DNA of 64,000 bases from Arthrobacter psychrochitiniphilus (GCF_003185915.1 NZ_QHLZ01000001.1:1-64000), one strand, 5' to 3'; shown: positions 23,791 to 32,468, counted from the first letter of the stretch. Notes: a model not told the origin generated them from the letters alone. A program made the numbers and translations.

Positions 23791-24317
23791 ACACGGTGGG
23801 CCCGCTGACTCCTGTCACCACGGTAACCCGCGCTGAACGACTGCGGGCGCTTGCCAATGCCGTGAACCTGTCCACGGCAGCCGGTTTGCTGCTAGCGACG
23901 CTGAGCCGGACCCCGGTAGAGCCCGGCCCGCACGGGCTGATCCTTGGCACCAACTACACCCCGAGGCTGCCGCTGGCCGGGGCGTTCACAGTGGGCAACG
24001 TCATCTTCTACCGCGCAGACCGTGCCTTCATTGATTCCCGCCCCGATCTGCTCGACCACGAAGCCGGCCATGCCACCCAGTACGCCTGGTGTTTAGGCCT
24101 GCCGTTTTTACCGCTCTATTTTTCCTGCGCAGCCTGGTCGTGGTGGCGCACGGGAGACCCCGGCAGCAGGAACTTCTTTGAGCGCAATGCCGGGTTGGCA
24201 CTGGGCGGCTACCGCGAACTGCCCACGATTGCCCGGATGCCAATAATTTTCAACCCCCTCAAGAGAACCTCCCGCCCCCACCGCCGCAGTACACCACCGA
24301 AAGAGAACCGACCATGA
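23787..24317 (+). CDS. Membrane protein with HEAGH zinc-site-like motif, unknown function
   Basis: 176 residues from the GTG at 23787. The middle carries DHEAGHATQYAWCLGLPFLP (about residues 91-110): HExGH followed by a Gln three positions on, then a hydrophobic segment and a conserved-looking NFFERNAGLALGGY (about 133-146). HExxH is a zincin signature, and the family pattern (VGNVIFYR before it, Gly-Gly-Tyr after it) is one I associate with uncharacterised actinobacterial proteins. Protease activity is not shown. Coupled to both neighbours by four-base overlaps (GTGA before, ATGA after). Confidence 0.65.
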   Translation: MNTVGPLTPVTTVTRAERLRALANAVNLSTAAGLLLATLSRTPVEPGPHGLILGTNYTPRLPLAGAFTVGNVIFYRADRAFIDSRPDLLDHEAGHATQYAWCLGLPFLPLYFSCAAWSWWRTGDPGSRNFFERNAGLALGGYRELPTIARMPIIFNPLKRTSRPHRRSTPPKENRP

Positions 24318-24952
24318 CAGATTCCTTCCACTGCATTACCGTCACGGGCCATGGTTCGGCCCATGCTGCACCGGACCAGTTCAACATCAACATCGGTATT
24401 GAAGCTTCCGCCCCCACCGTGCGTGCAGCATACTCCCATGCTGGCGAGGCCATGACGGCTGTCAACACCAAACTGCAAGCCCTCACAGTGGCCCGCGAGG
24501 CCATCAGCTCCTCCTCCCTCAACGTTGCGGCCAATACCCGTTGGGAGGATGGCACCGGAACCATCGTGACCGGCTACACGGTCTCAAGCACGCTCACAGT
24601 GGCACTGCGTTATGACCAGAGTCCCGGCGAGGTTATTGCTGCGGTGGTTGATACCGGTAACAACAATGTCCGCCTCAACGGGCTCACCCCAGTCCTGTCC
24701 GATCCGGCAGCCGCTCAGGACACCGCTCGAGCAGCCGCATGGGCGGATGCAGTCCGGGCGGCTGAGAACTATGCGGGCCTGGCTGGACGCTCGCTAGGTG
24801 CCGTCACGGAAGTCATTGAGGGTTCGGTGCGCGATAGCGCCCCCCGGCCCATGATGGCCCGGGCGCTTATGTCCGCCGATGCCTCGATGCCCATTGAACC
24901 GGGGCAAAGCAGCCTCTCTCTCTCAGTGCAGGTCACCTGGGAACTGAACTAA
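24314..24952 (+). CDS. SIMPL (DUF541) domain protein
   Basis: 212 residues. The SIMPL pattern is seen along the whole length: ITVTGHGSAHAAPDQFNINIGIEA type start (residues 8-31), SSLNV and GYTVSSTLTVALR in the middle, and the ARAAAWADAVRAAENYAGLAG helix (about 138-158) followed by a C-terminal strand VQVTWELN. SIMPL proteins form ring-shaped oligomers and are usually periplasmic; no signal peptide is present here, so this one appears cytoplasmic unless the start is wrong. Its ATG overlaps the preceding stop (ATGA). Confidence 0.85.
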   Translation: MTDSFHCITVTGHGSAHAAPDQFNINIGIEASAPTVRAAYSHAGEAMTAVNTKLQALTVAREAISSSSLNVAANTRWEDGTGTIVTGYTVSSTLTVALRYDQSPGEVIAAVVDTGNNNVRLNGLTPVLSDPAAAQDTARAAAWADAVRAAENYAGLAGRSLGAVTEVIEGSVRDSAPRPMMARALMSADASMPIEPGQSSLSLSVQVTWELN

Positions 24953-24961
24953 GTCTGTTCC

Positions 24962-25011
24962 CCGCTGATTGAGCCTGCCGAAACCAAGATCTCGGCAAGC
25001 TCAATCAGCGG
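24962..25011. terminator. Long inverted repeat between convergent genes
   Basis: CCGCTGATTGAGC and GCTCAATCAGCGG are perfect 13-base arms, continued inward by TGCCGA/TCGGCA with a one-base offset. It separates the SIMPL gene from the acyl-CoA ligase gene and probably terminates both. A further GTCAATCAGCGG copy of one arm follows at 25021. Confidence 0.7.
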
Positions 25012-25041
25012 CACACAACCGTCAATCAGCGGCTTCGCATG

Positions 25042-26541
25042 TTAGGAAACACTGATTTCGCGTTTGAGGATCTTGCCCGTGGGCCCTTTAGGCAGGGTAT
25101 CCATGATGATGACCCTGCGCGGGAACTTGTAGGCGGCCACCCTGGCCTTGACGAACTCCACAATCTCGGCTGCGAGGGCCTCTGGATCCTCGGCGCCAAC
25201 AGCTCCGGGCTTCAGCGACACCGCGGCACAGACTTCCTCGCCGTGGACGTCGTCGGGCATTCCCACTACGGCAGCCTCGGCCACTGCGGGGTGTTCGTAG
25301 AGGACCTCTTCAATTTCACGCGGGTAGATGTTGTAGCCACCACGGAGGATCATGTCCTTCTTGCGATCAACAATGAAGTACACGCCATCCTCATCCATCC
25401 GGCCTAAGTCACCCGTGCGGAACCAGCCGTCAGGGATAGCCTGGGCCGTCGCCTCGGGGTTATTCCAATACCCCTTCATGACATAGGGCCCGGCCACAGC
25501 AATTTCACCCACGGCACCGGGCTCAACATCGTTGCCAGCATCGTCAAGTACCCGCAATTGCGCACCGGCAACCGGCTGACCAATAGAGCCTGGCTTGCGG
25601 ATCCCGTCGAGCTGGTTGAAGGTGACCACGGGAGAAGTCTCCGAGAGTCCGTAGCCTTCTAGCATGGTGGCCCCAAAGACCGTCTCGAATTCATGAAGCA
25701 CCTCCAGCGGCAAGGGTGAGCCCCCTGATGCGGCAAGGCGCAGGGTGGAGAGGTCATAATTTTCCCGGCCAGGGGCACGCAGCAGCGCGATGTACATGGT
25801 GGGGACGCCTTCAAAAATGGTCACCTTGTCGCGCTGAATGATCTCCAACGCCTTGAGAGGATCGAACCTTGGCAAGATGGTCACGGTGGCACCTGCCATC
25901 ACGGCCGAGTTCAGGGCGCACGTCTGCCCGAAGATGTGGAAGAAGGGCAGGCCGCCAAAGATGACGTCACCGGGCTGGCTGTTGAAGAGGCTGACGGAGA
26001 CCTCAGCGTTACTGCGCAGATTCTCGTGTGTCAGCTCCGCACCCTTGGGCCGGCCCGTGGTGCCGGAGGTGTAGAGGATTACAGCGGTGTCGTCCTTCTG
26101 TGCAAGGGCCACCTCAGGGATCGGCTCAGCCCCGGCCAGTAACGCCATAAAATCGGCGTCGACAGCAATGACCTCCGTGCCGGATTCCTGCGCCCCCGGC
26201 ACCACTTCCGCCATCACACCATCCCACGCGAAGGCCAAGGTGGCCCCGGAGTCCTTCAGGTGGTAGGCCACCTCGCGGGACTTCAGCAGCGGATTCAGTG
26301 GCACCACAATGGCCCCGTACCGCAGGATTCCGAAGTAGATGGGAGGCATCTGGGGAATGTTGGGCGCTATTAAGGCCACCCTGTCACCCGGTTTGACCCC
26401 ACGTGCAGCCAACAGCCCGGCAACCTTGGAGCTGAGAACTTCCAAAGCAGTGAAGGTGAGCTCAATATCGTCCATCTTGATGGCAACTCCGGCTGGGTTT
26501 CGCTGAGCAGATGCCCCAACAATGGTGGCTAGGTTCGTCAT
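25042..26541 (-). CDS. Long-chain fatty-acid-CoA ligase family protein
   Basis: 499 residues from the ATG at 26541, which follows AAGGAGCCTTC. ANL-superfamily motifs are complete: YTSGTTGRPKGAEL (P-loop, about residue 160), GYGLSETSPV (about 294-303), the YWNNPEAT and RTGDLGRMDE segments (about 360-390) and the catalytic Lys in GPTGKILKREI at the C-terminus. It activates a carboxylate as acyl-AMP and then acyl-CoA; chain length cannot be read. A single-gene unit, divergent from the radical-SAM gene. Confidence 0.92.
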   Translation of the reverse strand: MTNLATIVGASAQRNPAGVAIKMDDIELTFTALEVLSSKVAGLLAARGVKPGDRVALIAPNIPQMPPIYFGILRYGAIVVPLNPLLKSREVAYHLKDSGATLAFAWDGVMAEVVPGAQESGTEVIAVDADFMALLAGAEPIPEVALAQKDDTAVILYTSGTTGRPKGAELTHENLRSNAEVSVSLFNSQPGDVIFGGLPFFHIFGQTCALNSAVMAGATVTILPRFDPLKALEIIQRDKVTIFEGVPTMYIALLRAPGRENYDLSTLRLAASGGSPLPLEVLHEFETVFGATMLEGYGLSETSPVVTFNQLDGIRKPGSIGQPVAGAQLRVLDDAGNDVEPGAVGEIAVAGPYVMKGYWNNPEATAQAIPDGWFRTGDLGRMDEDGVYFIVDRKKDMILRGGYNIYPREIEEVLYEHPAVAEAAVVGMPDDVHGEEVCAAVSLKPGAVGAEDPEALAAEIVEFVKARVAAYKFPRRVIIMDTLPKGPTGKILKREISVS

Positions 26542-26719
26542 GAAGGCTCCTTGGTTCTGGGCTACCGAGCAGCGAAAGAACCGGCCATGACCGCTGCTCC
26601 GCGCCAAGTGGGCGGGGCTTCCTTGCCCCATGGCTCCACCCTATCCTCACAATAAGTGATTTACGCCACATACCTACCTGCGGGTAACCAAATTCAAGCT
26701 TTTCACCCATTGAATCAAA

Positions 26720-26737
26720 TTAGAATATATGTTCTAA
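26720..26737. promoter_or_regulatory. LexA (SOS)-box-like palindrome before the radical-SAM gene
   Basis: TTAGAATATATGTTCTAA, a near-perfect 18-base palindrome whose core GAAT-ATAT-GTTC differs by one base from the actinobacterial GAAC-N4-GTTC. It ends seven bases before the ATG at 26745, overlapping any promoter. Confidence 0.65.
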
Positions 26738-26744
26738 TTTCTAT

Positions 26745-27953
26745 ATGCGGTGGATGGCTCAACAACTCAATGAACCCTTATTTGCGTCCCTTCAGCCCAT
26801 TCCGGGAACGGCTGAGCAGGTGAAGCCGCCCGGATTTCAAGCACCTCTGCTGCCGATGGCCGGGCTAATCCAAAGCGTTGCCACCCCGGAATTTGCTGGC
26901 ATCACCTTCCATGAGGTGCTTTCTAAAACGGCCCTGAACAAGGTTCCTCCCAGTTCCACCATGCCCTTTGAATGGACTGTCAATCCATACCGGGGATGCT
27001 CCCACGCCTGTGTTTATTGTTTTGCCCGCAAAAGCCACACGTATCTGGACTTCGATGCCGGCACGGACTTTGACTCCCAAGTGGTGGTGAAGGTCAATGT
27101 TGCGGATGTGCTTCGCAAGGAACTGTTCAAGCCTTCCTGGCAGCACCGCCATGTGGCCCTTGGCACCAACACCGATCCCTACCAGCGGGCGGAAGGACGG
27201 TACAAGCTCATGCCCGGCATCATTGGTGCCCTCGCCGAGTCCGGCACCCCGTTTTCCATTCTTACCAAAGGCACGCTGTTAGCGCGCGATCTGCCCTTGT
27301 TGCGCGCAGCAGGACGCGACGTCAACGTGGGTATGGGCATCTCGCTGGCTTTGCTGGATGAGGAACTGGCTCAGACACTTGAACCAGGCACACCCTCCCC
27401 CAAGGCTCGGCTGTCCCTGATTAGCAAGCTGCGAGATGCCGGCCTGCCCTGCGGGGTCATGGCCATGCCGATTTTGCCCTGGCTGACCGACTCCGAGGAC
27501 GCTTTGGATGCACTTATTGCCAGCCTGGCCCACGCAGGGGCAACGGGAGTCAGCGCCGGAGCCCTCTATTTGCGCCCGGGAACGCGGGAATGGTTCATGG
27601 GGTGGCTGGCCCGCGAGCACCCTTCCTTGGTGGGCCGGTACCGGCGGCTCTACGGTTCCGGCGCCTATGCGCCCAAGGAGTACCGGCAGTGGCTGGCATC
27701 GAGGGTCAATGAGGCCAAGGCACGCCACGGCTTTGGCACCCAAGGCTTTGTTCACGATCCCCGCCAGGAAGAAGCCAGCTATCCGCACGGTAGCCTGCCT
27801 GCTCTAACCGGCAAGGATCACAAGACCACCGTGCCACTCACCATGGGCGGTTTCCGTGGCAACTCCAACGCCAGGGAGGGCCGCGGCAGCAAAAAAGCGG
27901 GAATCCCCGAAGGGACCCCCGCCTCTGCCGATCCTGCACCCACATTGTTCTAG
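26745..27953 (+). CDS. Rv2578c-family radical SAM protein
   Basis: 402 residues. The radical-SAM CxxxCxxC is CSHACVYC (Cys85, Cys89, Cys92), preceded by NPYRGC, in the fold that resembles spore photoproduct lyase-like enzymes. The family opening MRW is kept, supporting the ATG at 26745; no ribosome-binding site precedes it, so the mRNA may be leaderless. No intein is present, unlike some relatives. The last 60 residues are a Gly/Lys/Pro-rich tail. A LexA-like box before it fits a DNA-damage role; as I recall, the mycobacterial homologue is SOS-listed. Substrate unknown. Confidence 0.9.
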   Translation: MRWMAQQLNEPLFASLQPIPGTAEQVKPPGFQAPLLPMAGLIQSVATPEFAGITFHEVLSKTALNKVPPSSTMPFEWTVNPYRGCSHACVYCFARKSHTYLDFDAGTDFDSQVVVKVNVADVLRKELFKPSWQHRHVALGTNTDPYQRAEGRYKLMPGIIGALAESGTPFSILTKGTLLARDLPLLRAAGRDVNVGMGISLALLDEELAQTLEPGTPSPKARLSLISKLRDAGLPCGVMAMPILPWLTDSEDALDALIASLAHAGATGVSAGALYLRPGTREWFMGWLAREHPSLVGRYRRLYGSGAYAPKEYRQWLASRVNEAKARHGFGTQGFVHDPRQEEASYPHGSLPALTGKDHKTTVPLTMGGFRGNSNAREGRGSKKAGIPEGTPASADPAPTLF

Positions 27954-28011
27954 GGTCGCAATTCCCGTGCCACTTTGAACATCCTCAGTTCACGGGCAGT
28001 TTGTTACCGCC

Positions 28012-28560
28012 CTACTTGATGATCTGGACGTTGAACGGGAACTTGTAAACTTCCCCGTTGCGGAACTTCTTGGGCGCCTCCACCGCAGCGATGATGTGGA
28101 TGATGAACAGTCCCAGACCAATAATCCCAAAGACAAACCCGAGGTAGGGAATGAAGGTCAGGACTCCGGCGATGCCACGCAGGATCGAAAAGTTCAGGTT
28201 CGCCTTGTGGTATTCATCGGAAAGGCCGTTCTTGCCCTTTTCCGTCAGGAAGAAGATCAGAGCAGGAATCCAGCTAAAGAACACGGAGAGCCAGTAGTTA
28301 AGCACCACGTTTCCGGCAGGATCAACCGCACCCTGCTGGTACGGCTGCTGAGCCGGCTGACTGTAGTTCTGCTGCGGGGCCTGCTGGTACGGCTGCTGCG
28401 CAGCTGGCTGGTTGTAGCCGGGCTGGGGTGCTTGCTGGTACGGCTGTTCCTGGGCGGGTTGGCCGTAGCCGGGCTGGGGGTAGGACGTAGGTGTTTCCGG
28501 TGCGTTGTAGCCCGGAGGTGTCGGCTCGACGGGCGGTGTGGGGGAATTATTCTCAGTCAC
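28012..28560 (-). CDS. DUF4870-family membrane protein with Gln/Pro/Tyr-rich N-terminus
   Basis: 182 residues from the GTG at 28560, with AGGAG seven bases upstream. Residues 1-80 are a low-complexity repeat region rich in PGY, QQPYQQ and QPA motifs. The C-terminal 100 residues have the DUF4870 layout: NYWLSVFFSWIPALIFFLTE, a short polar EYHKANLNFSI segment, then two more hydrophobic helices, the last ending in VEAPKKFRNGEVYKFP. Topology is three helices. Function of the family is unknown; Tic20-like relatives are suggested by others. Promoter region contains a LexA-like box. Confidence 0.85.
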   Translation of the reverse strand: MTENNSPTPPVEPTPPGYNAPETPTSYPQPGYGQPAQEQPYQQAPQPGYNQPAAQQPYQQAPQQNYSQPAQQPYQQGAVDPAGNVVLNYWLSVFFSWIPALIFFLTEKGKNGLSDEYHKANLNFSILRGIAGVLTFIPYLGFVFGIIGLGLFIIHIIAAVEAPKKFRNGEVYKFPFNVQIIK

Positions 28561-28641
28561 GTTTTCACTCCTGAATGGTTGATATTTGCTTAACAACCTA
28601 ACCCATGGCCCACGTGAAAGCCCGCATATGACGGGCAGATC

Positions 28642-28713
28642 CCCAGAAACACGAGCGGACGGAGTCGATTGAACGAATGTTCTTACCTCACCTTGTCCGC
28701 CCGTGTTTCTGGG
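28642..28713. promoter_or_regulatory. Large inverted repeat with a LexA-like box in its loop
   Basis: Arms CCCAGAAACACGAGCGGAC (28642-28660) and GTCCGCCCGTGTTTCTGGG (28695-28713) pair over 19 bases with one mismatch. The 34-base loop contains GAACGAATGTTC (28671-28682), a perfect GAAC-N4-GTTC core. It sits between DUF5302 (ends 28721) and DUF4870 (starts 28560), so it could terminate the first and regulate the second. Confidence 0.6.
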
Positions 28714-28720
28714 CGTGGGT

Positions 28721-28912
28721 TTATCCGCTCTTGCGGCGGAATTCGCGCTTGTGAGCCGCTGCTCCGTGGGAAGCATTGATCTTCGGTCCACCAGTAGCAG
28801 ACACGCTGCCGTGTTGCTGGTTCTTCTTATTCTCTAGGGCCTGACGAAACTTCTCTTTTGTTTCATCGCTGGCACCTGCGGCGGCTTGTTCGTCGTGGTG
28901 ATCACTCGTCAT
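28721..28912 (-). CDS. DUF5302-family small protein
   Basis: 63 residues from the ATG at 28912, following CAAGGAGGTTGTGCC. The family pattern is clear: DDETKEKF-type helix (KEKFRQALENKKNQQH, about 18-33), then PKINASHG and a basic C-terminal HKREFRRKSG. Such small basic proteins are widespread in actinobacteria and of unknown function; a nucleic-acid contact is only a guess from the charge. It sits 79 bases downstream of the Nudix gene on the same strand. Confidence 0.85.
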   Translation of the reverse strand: MTSDHHDEQAAAGASDETKEKFRQALENKKNQQHGSVSATGGPKINASHGAAAHKREFRRKSG

Positions 28913-28991
28913 GGCACAACCTCCTTGGGGTCTTCAGCACCCAGTCTGGCACAGCCAAATACTATTTCAACACCCACGAGAACAATTGTTC

Positions 28992-29405
28992 TCAGGACGT
29001 GTACTCGATCAAGGCATGCACAATGGGCAGATCGGCAGGAATCCATGGCAACTCCAAGATCTCCTGCCCTCCCAGATCCACCCACACCAGTGCGTCATGG
29101 TCTTCCAGCGGTTCGGGGGTGCCCTCCATTGACTCAGCGAGCCAGACACGCATGGCTGCGCCCGAGTTCAAGGGCCAGCCATCCGGCGTCGAGCCCTCTA
29201 TTTCAGCACCTAGCGTCACAGTAACGCCCAGTTCCTCACGTAGCTCCCGATGAAGAGCTTCTTCTGGGCCCTCACCTTTCTCAATTTTTCCTCCGGGGAA
29301 CTCCCACATACCTGCAAACTCTGGCGGCGCGGTCCTGCGTGCGGCTAGGAGTTGTTGGGGATTTGATAGCGAGTCCACGAGGGCGGCACCTACGATTTGT
29401 TTCAT
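28992..29405 (-). CDS. Nudix hydrolase, MutT-like (putative 8-oxo-dGTP diphosphatase)
   Basis: 137 residues from the ATG at 29405; a GTG nine bases earlier is possible. The Nudix box is complete (GGKIEKGEGPEEALHRELRE then ELGV, about residues 38-61), preceded by GMWEFPGG typical of MutT. This subgroup removes oxidised purine nucleotides from the pool. No partner gene is linked. The short size (a single Nudix domain) argues against the larger MutT1-type proteins. Confidence 0.9.
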   Translation of the reverse strand: MKQIVGAALVDSLSNPQQLLAARRTAPPEFAGMWEFPGGKIEKGEGPEEALHRELREELGVTVTLGAEIEGSTPDGWPLNSGAAMRVWLAESMEGTPEPLEDHDALVWVDLGGQEILELPWIPADLPIVHALIEYTS

Positions 29406-29545
29406 TGAAGTCACCAGCTCAGTCTAGGGCGAACTAGACTGACCAAAGCATCATCTTGGCCCTGCCGCTGCGCACTATGGCGCCGGCACCTGCTTCCCGC
29501 TTCCCGCGGCGGAACCGGGATCCCACCTTGTGAAAGTTTGTCTCT

Positions 29546-30766
29546 ATGTCTTTGTCCTTGCTTAAAACCTGGCGTGACACCACACCCACTTCCCCCAACG
29601 TTATTGCCTGGGCAATTCTGGCCTTGGCCATAGGCGGATTCGGCATCGGCACCACCGAATTTGCCATGATGGGCCTGCTGCCCAACGTGGCAGCAGGTGT
29701 GGGCGTCAGTGTGCCAGCAGCCGGACACGTCATCTCTGCCTACGCCCTTGGAGTAGTTGTGGGCGCACCCATGCTGGTCGCCATCGGCGCGAAGATGCCG
29801 CGAAAAACACTGGCTCTGGGCCTGATGGCACTTTTCACCGTGGGCAATCTGCTCTCCGTCATGGCGCAGGATTACACCACTTTGCTCATCACCCGATTCA
29901 TTGCGGGCCTTCCCCATGGGGCCTTCTTCGGTGTAGCCGCTGTCTTGGCAGCATCACTGGTTGCTCCCGGCAAGCGCGGGCGTGCCATCTCCATGGTCAT
30001 GATGGGCTTATCCGTAGCGAACGTTCTCGGTGTGCCCTTGGCTACCTTTGTGGGCCAACAATTTGGTTGGCGCTGGCTGTTCATCCTGGTTGGAATCATT
30101 GGCGTCATCACCATGGTGTGCATTGCTTTGTTGGTTCCGGCGCAAAAGGCTCATCCCGATGCAAGCCTGCGCAAGGAACTCAGCGCACTGCGCCGCGGAC
30201 AGGTATGGCTAACCCTGCTGGTGGGAGTTGTGGGCTTTGGCGGATTCTTCGCCGTTTATACGTACGTGGCCAACACCATGACGGACGTGGCCGGCTTTGA
30301 CTCCGGTTTCCTTCCCGTCATTGTTGGCCTGTACGGGCTGGGAATGGTTGCTGGCAGCTACATAGGCGGACGCATGGCCGACTGGTCCGTCATGGGCAGC
30401 ATCTACGTCATGATGGGTTTCATCGCCGTTATTCTGGTGATCTACGCGGCCACGGTCCATATCCAGTGGATGGCACTTTTGATGATCTTCGTCATTGGCG
30501 CCTCAGGGTCCATGCTTGTCCCATCTCTGCAGACCCGGCTTCTGGACGTCTCCCCCGGCGCCCCCACCTTGGCTTCCTCACTGAACCATTCAGCATTGAA
30601 TATGGCCAATGCATTGGGAGCCTTCGCTGGTGGGCTCGTCATCACCTGGGGCTGGGGATTCACCGCACCTGCCCTCGTTGGTGCCGTGCTGGCGGTGCTG
30701 GGCCTGGTCATAGCTCTCTTCAGCGGCCTGCTCGATAAGAGATCCCCCAAAAACGTGGCTCACTAG
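29546..30766 (+). CDS. MFS exporter, DHA1 AraJ/YdhP-like
   Basis: 406 residues and about 12 hydrophobic helices. The DHA1 motifs are visible: GIGTTEFAMMGLLPNVA (helix 1, about 33-49), RFIAGLPHGAFFGVA (motif C-like, about 117-131) and the cytoplasmic GAKMPRKT loop (motif A position, about 81-88). AraJ/YdhP-like proteins export sugars or small drugs. The ATG at 29546 has only a weak GAAAG upstream. Single gene, convergent with the TrmH gene. Substrate cannot be read. Confidence 0.88.
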   Translation: MSLSLLKTWRDTTPTSPNVIAWAILALAIGGFGIGTTEFAMMGLLPNVAAGVGVSVPAAGHVISAYALGVVVGAPMLVAIGAKMPRKTLALGLMALFTVGNLLSVMAQDYTTLLITRFIAGLPHGAFFGVAAVLAASLVAPGKRGRAISMVMMGLSVANVLGVPLATFVGQQFGWRWLFILVGIIGVITMVCIALLVPAQKAHPDASLRKELSALRRGQVWLTLLVGVVGFGGFFAVYTYVANTMTDVAGFDSGFLPVIVGLYGLGMVAGSYIGGRMADWSVMGSIYVMMGFIAVILVIYAATVHIQWMALLMIFVIGASGSMLVPSLQTRLLDVSPGAPTLASSLNHSALNMANALGAFAGGLVITWGWGFTAPALVGAVLAVLGLVIALFSGLLDKRSPKNVAH

Positions 30767-30790
30767 CCACACCCGCAATTGGCCCCAGCT

Positions 30791-30832
30791 ATAAAAAGCC
30801 AGGGCTCACCCCAGGCGCCGTTGGGCCCTGGC
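30791..30832 (-). terminator. Intrinsic terminator of the TrmH gene
   Basis: GCCAGGGC and GCCCTGGC are perfect arms; on the minus strand the hairpin is followed by TTTTTAT. The stem overlaps the last codons of the methyltransferase gene. Confidence 0.85.
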
Positions 30833-31717
30833 GCTAGCGTAGAGACATACCGTTGCTGCGGTGCCCAGATTCAGCGATTCTGCGGCGCCGTAGACAGGTA
30901 CTGCCACCCGATGATCGGCCAGAGCCTTCTCTTCCCCCGCCAGGCCTTGGGCTTCGTTGCCGAAGAGCCACATAGTGGGCTCCGCCAGGTCATACAGGGA
31001 ATCGGGAATCTCTTGGTCAAAGGACCGGGCGGCACTCTCATCCTGCAAGAGGTCCAAATTGAGCTGCCCGTAGCCATCCGCTGCCAGAATGCCTACACCG
31101 GCCGCCTTGGCCGCTGCCACAACCTGGGCCACGTCGGCACCAAGCACCACAGGCAGGTGGAACAGCGAACCGGCAGTGGAGCGCACAGCCTTGGGGTTGT
31201 AAATATCCACACTGGACGAGGAGAAAATGACGGCGTCCGCACCAGCGGCATCCGCGGCACGCAGGACAGTGCCAGCATTACCAGGGTCCTGCACGCGGCA
31301 CAGCATGGCGATGAGTTTGGGCTTAGCGGCGAGGACTTCTTCAAGAGGCACGTCAACGAAATTGCAGACGGCCACAACACCCTGAGGTGTTACGGTGTCC
31401 GTCATGGCCGCCAGGACCATGTCGCTGGCAATCCGCACCTGAAGGCGAGACCCTGGCGCGGAGGCGGACTCCATGATCTCTGGGAATTTTTTCAAGCATT
31501 CCACAGTTGCGTAGAGGGCCTCCACCACGGGTGTACCGCCAGCGGCCAGGCACTCGCGGTGTGCCCGTAGGGCTTCACGTACGGCTTGTGGACCCTCAGC
31601 GAAGAACTGGCGCCGCTTTAAACGGCCCGAGCGCCCAACCAGTTTGGCAACGTCCCTCACTCGATCTGCTCGAGGGTTGGTCATTGCATCTGCTGGTGGG
31701 CGCCCGGGTTCATTCAT
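30806..31717 (-). CDS. SPOUT-family RNA 2'-O-methyltransferase (TrmH/SpoU-like)
   Basis: 303 residues from the ATG at 31717; earlier GTG and later ATG starts are possible. The N-terminal substrate-binding part (about 20-125) precedes the SPOUT knot, whose motifs are DPGNAGTVLRAADAAGAD (motif 1, about 151-168), WLFGNEAQGL (about 249-258) and VPVYGAAESLNLGTAA (motif 3, about 272-287). Members methylate 23S rRNA or tRNA ribose. It is 65 bases downstream of rplT on the same strand, a common place for this family, and may be read through from the ribosomal operon. Confidence 0.9.
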   Translation of the reverse strand: MNEPGRPPADAMTNPRADRVRDVAKLVGRSGRLKRRQFFAEGPQAVREALRAHRECLAAGGTPVVEALYATVECLKKFPEIMESASAPGSRLQVRIASDMVLAAMTDTVTPQGVVAVCNFVDVPLEEVLAAKPKLIAMLCRVQDPGNAGTVLRAADAAGADAVIFSSSSVDIYNPKAVRSTAGSLFHLPVVLGADVAQVVAAAKAAGVGILAADGYGQLNLDLLQDESAARSFDQEIPDSLYDLAEPTMWLFGNEAQGLAGEEKALADHRVAVPVYGAAESLNLGTAATVCLYASARAQRRLG

Positions 31718-31782
31718 GGTTAGGACTTTAGCAGTCACTTGCCATGAACAAGGAACTCAAGGGTTCCTGTTGAAAGCTAGAA

Positions 31783-32166
31783 CTACTTTGCTACCGGTGC
31801 TGAGGTGTCGGCAGGCAGTGCAGCCTTGGCCAAGCCAACCAGCGCGGCGAAAGCACCGGCGTCGTTGACGGCCAGGTCGGCCAGCATGCGGCGGTCAACC
31901 TCGATCTGCGCAGCCTTCAGGCCCTGGATCAAACGGTTGTAGGTCAGGCCGTTGGCGCGTGATGCAGCGTTGATACGCTGGATCCAGAGGCGACGGAAGT
32001 CACCCTTGCGCTTGCGGCGGTCACCGTAGCTGTACACAAACGAGTGCAGCAGCTGCTCTTTGGCCTTACGGTAAAGGCGTGAACGCTGTCCGCGGTAACC
32101 CTTTGCGCGCTCAAGAATAACCCGACGCTTTTTGTGGGCGTTTACAGCCCTCTTCACACGTGCCAC
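31783..32166 (-). CDS. rplT: Ribosomal protein bL20
   Basis: 127 residues. Basic N-terminal helix ([13 protein letters not shown]) and the [16 protein letters not shown] segment are diagnostic of L20, needed early in 50S assembly. Third gene of infC-rpmI-rplT. It has a 10-residue Ala/Pro tail longer than in the E. coli protein. Its start is preceded by AAGGAGT. Confidence 0.98.
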   Translation of the reverse strand: MARVKRAVNAHKKRRVILERAKGYRGQRSRLYRKAKEQLLHSFVYSYGDRRKRKGDFRRLWIQRINAASRANGLTYNRLIQGLKAAQIEVDRRMLADLAVNDAGAFAALVGLAKAALPADTSAPVAK

Positions 32167-32273
32167 GTGCGTACTCCTTCAAATTTTAAAGATCCCAAGC
32201 CAATCATGCCAGGGAAGGCTTTGATGAATAGTGAGTCATCCCGGAAGGGAATCACACCGATTGACTTGCGAAA

Positions 32274-32468
32274 TTAGATGCCGAGCATCTTCTTGATGTT
32301 GCGAACATCTGCCTTGGCAACCGTGAGGTCACCCTTCAGACGACGCTTCAAGCTGGAAGGCTTGTGCTCCAGGTAGTGGCGGCGGTTAGCCTGCTGGCGC
32401 TGAAGCTTACCGGAACCGGTGAGCTTGAAACGCTTCTTAGCACCACTATGTGTCTTCATTTTAGGCAT
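32274..32468 (-). CDS. rpmI: Ribosomal protein bL35
   Basis: 64 residues; [18 protein letters not shown] is the L35 start and [17 protein letters not shown] the middle. Second gene of infC-rpmI-rplT, 104 bases after infC; AGGAGA precedes the ATG. Confidence 0.98.
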   Translation of the reverse strand: MPKMKTHSGAKKRFKLTGSGKLQRQQANRRHYLEHKPSSLKRRLKGDLTVAKADVRNIKKMLGI

